NCBI GenBank assembly: GCA_020746105.1
Contig: CM036619.1
Span: 9,028,238-9,092,237 of the forward strand
From: Trogon surrucura
Taxonomy: Eukaryota; Chordata; Aves; Trogoniformes; Trogonidae
Length of the DNA stretch: 64,000 nucleotides
Direction of reading: 5' to 3'
In this document: piece after piece, positions 59,001 through 64,000 of the stretch
How the letters are laid out: each line of letters starts with the position of its first letter
Numbering within the stretch: the stretch's first letter is position 1
Position numbers and translations under genes: made by a program
Notes under the pieces: generated by a model
Seen by the model: only the letters and a program-made list of their open reading frames with translations
Databases searched by the model: none
Told to the model about the DNA's origin: nothing

Positions 59001-62000
59001 AGAGCATAAACCACTCTGTCGCTTGACTACGTGAATCAATCTTCAACCAGAGCTATGCTGAAAGAGTGGATGCTGATTAATTCCTGCAAGAGTTGTGTCA
59101 CAATCGTTTGGAAGACTCAGCATTTTTCACATGGATTTGTCTAAATGTTTCAGGTGATGTGAGTGTGTTTCATAAATGATGTTGACTGTGGCAGAGTGGG
59201 CTGAAGTTACTCGCTACTTGATGTCGTTTCTAGGAGATTTTATTTTTGTTGGTTTTCCTGCCAGATATTATTTGGTATGGCAGAACAAAAGATTTTAATG
59301 ATTGTATAAGTTGTTTATAAGTCAGACGGCAGAAAATGACTAAAGGGAAATGTGACAGCTAATGTTTCTTTCAGTCACTGAAGATCTTGTTAGAAGACGT
59401 GCAGAACACAACAACTGTGAAATTTTTTCGCTGGAAGAAATCTCTTTACATCAGCAGGAAATAGAAAGACTGGAGCATCTTGACAAATGGTGTCGAGGTT
59501 TAAAAATTCTCTATCTTCAGAACAATCTAATTCCAAAAATTGGTAAGTGTTTTCTGGTTATCTTTCTTTTTAAATGGATTTACATGCATAATTTTGAAAT
59601 CAGAAAAAAATATGTGTTATGTTGTACTTTAAGGGAATTTAGACTGAGTAACTACAGAAAAGCTCTTTGTGGATCTGCTCCTACAGGATTTCCTTTCTCT
59701 GTGTCTTTAGTAAATTACTAAAGAAGCTAAGAAAATTTCAAGAGAAATTGTAAAAAAAAAGATAATACTGAGATACAAGTCATTTGACTATGAGTGTGGA
59801 ACACTTTTTATTGATTAGAATCTCAAAAATCAAGATATTACTTAAATATCCTGGCTTTGTAGCAATCAGATACAGTTGGAGATGTTAAAAAAAATATGTA
59901 GACGTGGCACTTTGGGACATGGTTTAGTGGTCGTGGTGGTGTGGGGTTGACATTTGACTTAGAGATCTTGGAAGTCTTTTCCAACCTTCATGATTCTATC
60001 ATTCTATGATTTTAGGATACCATGGACTGTGTTATCATAGGACTAACTCTTCTGGCTCATTTTTAAATTCAGTTTTTATACAAATGATATTTGTTGTTAA
60101 CTTTAAAATTATTTTCATTCAGATCAAATGATTGCTTTTGTGCATAAAGACAGCTTTTTGCAGCAAAGGCTCAATGGTCTTCCTGAACCGCAGGAGAAGT
60201 TCTAACTTTGGTCTGTTTTTTGTGGTATAGGTTCACATGTTTGCCAGGCTCTCTACAGAAAGATACAGTATTAAGCCTTAGACTGGAAAAGCTTAGACTC
60301 TACAGATAGTGTGTAGGTGAGGAATAGAAAGTCAGAAATCCTCAGGAATTATATTAGCATGTTTCTCTGAAGTTCTGTGAAAGGAAGAAAAAAATGGGAA
60401 GTTTTACAGTGAAACTCAGTGCTCAGGACTTGTAGGCAAAGACTTTAAATTCTCTAGAGGGGCTCATCAGGAAACTGTTTCTGTATTGGTAACATTTGCA
60501 TTTCATACAGTGAAGGAATCTTCTTCCAGAGAGATTAAGATTTCTGTTGCTGCTTTGTGCTGCTCTATCCCATCAAAAGTGAGACTAAAATAAGCTGGTT
60601 TTCTCACTGTTACTGTGTCTTTAATTAGGCACAAGACTCCATCTCGTTCTTTTGTTGACACTCATACCTCCTTTAGGTTAGTATGGTATATTTTTTCAGC
60701 AATCTCATTTTTGAGGCATTTGATTTTTGTCTTAATCTAACTGTAGGAGTTGGAAAAGTATGCAATTTCCTACTTTATATATTCTTATATAATGTGACAG
60801 CTTTCCAAGATAATGCTGTAGTAACACATGAAAAAAACACAAAACCTCAAAAAAAAAAAATATTTAAGTAGTGCCTAGAAGAGTTGCCAATACGGGTTGT
60901 CTTACAAAGTACTGAATTTGAGAAATAATTCTTCCCCAAGGATACCGCCGTGTCCTTGCAGAGCACACAGCAGTTCCAAGCACGCTTCATAGCCAAAGGG
61001 TTCGTATTGACTCTATTGGAATCACAGAATCACAGAATGTTAGAGGTTGAATGGGACCTCGAAAGATCATGTAGTCCAACCCTCCCGCCAGAGCAGGATC
61101 ACCTACAGTAGGTCACACAGGAACGTGTCCAGATGAGTTTTGAATGTCGCCAGAGAAGGAGACTCCACAACCTCCCTGGGCAGCCTGTGCCAGGGCTCTG
61201 TCACCCTCACTGTGAAAAGGTTTTTTCTCGTGTTTTTGTGGAGCCTCCTATGCTCCAGCTTGCATCCCTTGCCCCTTGTCATATCACTGGACATCCCTTG
61301 AGAAGAGCCTGGCTCCGTCCTCCTGACACTCCCCCTTGACATATTTATAAACATGAATGAGGTCACCCCTCAACCTCCTCTTCTCCAAGCTAAAGAGACC
61401 CAGCTCCTTCAGCCTTTCCTCATCAGGGAGATGTTCATCATCTTTGTGGGTCTGCACTGGACTCTCTCAAGCAGTTCCGTGTCCTTCTTGAACTGAGGGG
61501 ACCAGAATTAACACAGTACTTCAGATGTGGCCTCACCAGGGCAGAGTAGAGGGGAAGGAGAACCTCTCTCGTCCTACTAGCTACCCCCTTTTCTCCTCTT
61601 AAAGAAAATGTTTATGCAGCCCTCAGGATGAGACTTGCCTGCTGGCCAGACAGCAAGTTGTAAGGCACCCACTGTATGGATGAGTCCTCATTCTTTTATT
61701 TTCTATACATGGAATAAACCCCACAAGATACCTTTGGTCTCTTTGTCTCTTTGTATGTACAGACACTGCCATTACAGAAATGTTGTAAGCCAACGTAAGT
61801 TGCACAAGTGAAATAACTCGTCTGTGTTTTGTTACAGAAAATGTGGGCAAACTAAAGAAGCTGGAATATTTAAATATAGCTTTGAACAACATTGAAAGAA
61901 TTGAAAATCTGGAAGGTCAGATTTTAAACAAATTATTCTGCTTTTTCGTATTGAAACACAAAGTTGTGATTTAGTGTAAAGGAGAGTGGAAGCATTTAAG

Positions 62001-63859
62001 TATGTCCATGTGTAAAAGGTACTTGTCGATGCTCAGAAAAAGCACAGCATTTCAGCAAATGCTCCTTTATAGCAGGTGCTTCCTACTGCTGAAGTTTGTT
62101 GGGTTTTTTTAATGCTCTGCAGGCTGTAAAAAGTCTCTCTTGTGTGATGTTTCAACAGTCATCTTCAATTCAGCAATTAAGGGCCAGATACAAGAAGGTT
62201 CTACTCTGTGCAGAGGTTGCATTGGCAGTGTGGGCTATTTTTAAAGAGTTTTTCAGATGATTCCTTTCTTTATAGTTACATGAAGTCTGGTCTGTTTTAT
62301 CTGTTAATTCTTTATCCTGTCACTATCATTTTGTGTGCAAAGATGTAGAAATTTCCAAGATCAAAGTTGGAGCCTTAGAGTCGCCCATACACACATTCCA
62401 TATTACTTGAATAATTTCTGACTTGATTGTGTTTCTTTCTTTGTTCTGAGTAGGCCAGCTGCTGAATCTTTAAAAAGTCCCCCTTCACAAGAGAAAAACA
62501 AATCAAAAAAGTAGGGGTTTTTGTTTTGTTTAGTATGAGTTTGGTTTGGAGTTTTTTGAAGTCTACAAGCTAATTCAAGAAGATGGCTTAAATCGAATAA
62601 AAAAAAATAAGCAGCTAGGCTCGGCACAAATTTGTAAAAGTTGAAGAAATAGGTAGTACATTGAATATTTAACAATTTGTTGAGAAACTTGCATCTATTT
62701 TCATGCCAGTACATTTTAAATTCCTCTATCAGGCTGCATTATTTATTACTGTGATTTGTCATTTGCTTAGGAGCCAGAACCTTTGGGAGTGAGCCTTGCA
62801 AAAATTCGGGTTATTTAAATCCCCTAATAAATCATTTTGAGTTGTTTATTTTCTTTCAGCACGACTGTGAATAAAATACTTGCCAAATAGACCTGCAAAG
62901 AGAAATAAGTGATTATAGTGATGAACATCAGAGTTTAGCTTGCTCTTCACTAAATTTTTACTCTTAAGATTCAAGGTTATGATTCATGGACAGATTATGA
63001 TAAAAGGAGAGGCTGATAAGATTTGGATGTGGATTTCCCTGAGCACGATATTAGCTAATTGAGAGTTTCTGTTTATAATGAATTGGTTTGTTTAACAAAC
63101 ATTTTCTCATTGGTATTTGCAATTCAACCAATGATAAAGTATCATAATGATAGCTGAATCCATAGAGTGGAAAATCTTGGTTTGACTTGGAGAGAATTTT
63201 TATAAAACCTTATCTTTACACTTGAATAATGTCAGCTAGGATTGGCAGCACACCGAAATGAAACCCATAGCTGATCCTGCTGCTGAAACAATTAGACACT
63301 CCTTTAGCCATGTCATGAAGACTCGGTTAAGGAGGGGTACCAAGGCAGTCAGACTGTTAAAACTGAAGTCCAGCTTATCCAAAAATGAAACATTTAATAA
63401 CTCATCTGGTATACCAGCACTGACCAGAAAGTTTTAACAGTGATAAAACTAATAATAAGTTTTGAGAATTTGTGTTTTATTGAGATTTTTTTTCCTTTCT
63501 ATAAATATTGTGACCACATAAACTTAAGCTTTGAATAATTCTTTCTCTTGTGGCTTGGAAAAGACCTATTTTGTATCCAAGCACATCTAAGCATATCTAA
63601 GATGTGCACATCTATTTGTGTGTGTGAGTATATGTCATGTGCATTTCTGTTATGAGGAAATTAAACTAAGGTTTTTTTTCAAACAGGCTGTGAAGAGCTG
63701 AAGAAACTTGACCTAACAGCAAATTTCATTGGTGAACTCTCCAGTATTGAAGCCCTAAAACACAATATACATCTGAAGGAACTGTTTCTAGTGGGTAACC
63801 CATGTACTGAATTCGAAGGTTATAGACAATTTGTAGTGGCAACTCTTCATCAATTAAAA
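53011..63859 (+). CDS. DNAAF11: DNAAF11 (LRRC6), dynein axonemal assembly factor 11 (N-terminal part)
   Basis: Four plus-strand exons join in phase: 53011-53020, 59375-59542, 61838-61915 and 63687-63859. The protein starts [20 protein letters not shown] and has leucine-rich repeats ([53 protein letters not shown]) and the LRR-cap ([11 protein letters not shown], then [13 protein letters not shown]). The coiled-coil and CS-like C-terminal parts lie beyond the right edge. In the family this is a cytoplasmic factor, working with ZMYND10, that assembles outer and inner dynein arms; loss causes primary ciliary dyskinesia. Intron 1 (6.4 kb) is filled with CR1 and RTE-like copies. Confidence 0.94.
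53796..53904 (+). mobile_element. CR1 LINE 3' end
   Basis: GTAGTGTAGGGTTAATGGTT, GATGATCCCAAGGGTCTTTT and ATTCTATGATTCTATGAT; same type as the one at 45.8 kb. Confidence 0.85.
54720..54754 (+). repeat. Microsatellite (TTAGTAGTA-type)
   Basis: A short imperfect TAG/TAT trinucleotide repeat in DNAAF11 intron 1. Confidence 0.7.
54852..55529 (+). mobile_element. CR1 LINE, interrupted by another CR1
   Basis: The left part (GGAGAAGTGCAACAAGGCTG to AATCTGTAGAC) stops at 55,206 and the right part resumes GTGGCACTTTGTGACATGG at 55,432. The copy at 59,873 shows these two ends joined (GTAGACGTGGCACTTTG). Confidence 0.88.
55207..55431 (-). mobile_element. CR1 LINE 3' fragment nested in CR1
   Basis: Reverse-orientation CR1 of a second subfamily (plus strand AGAATCATGGAATTTCTTTG to ATATCCAGCCTAAATCT), inserted at 55,206/55,432. 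No clear target duplication. Confidence 0.85.
55878..56872 (-). mobile_element. CR1 LINE, ~1 kb copy with open pol frame
   Basis: The minus strand has about 290 uninterrupted codons of reverse transcriptase, including [37 protein letters not shown] and the usual end [18 protein letters not shown]. It is 5'-truncated within the RT domain; the 3' end is the ACAGAATCACAGAATC repeat. An open frame over this length suggests recent insertion. Confidence 0.92.
56938..57842 (+). mobile_element. RTE-like LINE, reverse-transcriptase part
   Basis: The frame (with a few shifts) gives [11 protein letters not shown] at the start, the RT catalytic box [20 protein letters not shown] near 57,145-57,200, [20 protein letters not shown] and [20 protein letters not shown]. 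It breaks off at 57,842 in SLSETI and passes into DZIP1 sequence. The upstream half of the element is missing. Confidence 0.82.
57843..57909 (+). pseudogene. DZIP1-derived segment inside the RTE-like copy
   Basis: About 67 bases (GCATCATGATAGCATACAGC onward) match the last DZIP1 part of the retrocopy at 23,849-23,915 at all but two sites, both C/T or G/A changes. As there, it leads at GAGTATTGAGG into the RTE-like 3' end. Confidence 0.8.
57910..58340 (+). mobile_element. RTE-like LINE 3' end of the second chimera
   Basis: After the DZIP1 junction, ~33 bases are missing (TTGAGG joins directly to GCACGTCTCC). The frame then runs 122 codons to a stop: [46 protein letters not shown]. The tail is CCATGATGATTGATTG. 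Confidence 0.82.
59375..59542 (+). CDS. DNAAF11: DNAAF11 exon 2
   Basis: Acceptor TTTCAG, donor GTAAGT; 168 bases reading [20 protein letters not shown] and [14 protein letters not shown], with the first leucine-rich repeat. Confidence 0.95.
59873..60011 (+). mobile_element. CR1 LINE 3' end
   Basis: ATGTAGACGTGGCACTTTGG, GTGGGGTTGACATTTGACTT and ATTCTATCATTCTATGAT. In DNAAF11 intron 2. Confidence 0.85.
61019..61596 (-). mobile_element. CR1 LINE 3' fragment, minus strand
   Basis: Same subfamily as 55,878-56,872 (ACAGAATCACAGAATGTTAG; CCAGAGCAGGATCACCTACA), 5'-truncated and more diverged, with interrupted frame. Confidence 0.9.
61838..61915 (+). CDS. DNAAF11: DNAAF11 exon 3
   Basis: Acceptor GTTACAG, donor GTCAGA; 78 bases reading [20 protein letters not shown] then IENLE. 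One leucine-rich repeat. Confidence 0.95.
61920..63680 (+). other. DNAAF11 intron 3
   Basis: AT-rich intron; no repeat or RNA gene that I can support. Confidence 0.6.
63687..63859 (+). CDS. DNAAF11: DNAAF11 exon 4
   Basis: Acceptor AAACAG, donor GTAAGA; 173 bases reading [20 protein letters not shown] and [15 protein letters not shown], ending ATLHQLK. It completes the leucine-rich-repeat domain. Confidence 0.95.
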
Positions 63860-64000
63860 GTAAGATTAAAAAGATTAAATTTATATCCAAATCCACTCTA
63901 GGCATTGTCAACTGAACACACTAATCTCAAGCAAAATGAATACCTGTGATAGGAAAGCTAGTAGCAATTTTCTTACTGTCCACAGGAAATTGAACTCTGT

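Noticed and set aside
1-64000. CRISPR arrays, bacterial operons or phage
   Set aside because: Spliced vertebrate genes and bird transposons throughout; regular short repeats with spacers are absent.

Overview
The window is avian nuclear DNA. The evidence is many CR1 LINE copies with the typical 3' end (tandem ATTCTATGATTCT), bird-type ERVL-like LTRs, and three vertebrate genes in the order known from human 8q24: PHF20L1, TMEM71, DNAAF11 (LRRC6). A SINE with a tRNA-Ile(GAU)-like head and a CR1-type tail points, from my memory of TguSINE1, to a perching bird (Passeriformes). An RTE-like LINE is also present, which in birds is known only from a few lineages (AviRTE). The species itself cannot be read from the sequence. 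Layout: 1-22,150 is the 5' half of PHF20L1 on the minus strand (CpG-island promoter at about 21.4-22.4 kb, start codon at 20,757, both Tudor exons, and exons running off the left edge). 22.4-39 kb is intergenic and full of transposons: a DZIP1 retro-pseudogene fused to an RTE-like LINE 3' end, a decayed ERVL-like pol region with LTRs of opposite orientation inside it, a roughly 170-190 bp satellite with one inverted stretch, and several unassigned repeats. 39.1-43.4 kb holds the coding exons of TMEM71 (plus strand) down to its stop codon. 43.5-52.6 kb is intergenic with CR1, a solo LTR nested in a CR1, a dispersed repeat pair and a short RTE-like copy with clear target-site duplication. 52.6-64 kb is the CpG promoter and first four coding exons of DNAAF11 (plus strand), with CR1 and RTE-like copies in intron 1. 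The three host genes are not an operon and have separate jobs: PHF20L1 reads methyl-lysine in chromatin, TMEM71 is a small membrane protein of unknown role, and DNAAF11 is a cytoplasmic assembly factor for ciliary dynein arms; a near-palindromic RFX X-box lies just upstream of its start codon. The most unusual feature is the DZIP1::RTE chimera. The RNA copy runs from the DZIP1 5' UTR into the middle of its reading frame and then changes at one point into the 3' end of an RTE-like LINE. The same breakpoint recurs 34 kb away, at 57.84-57.92 kb, so the chimeric RNA appears to have been copied more than once.
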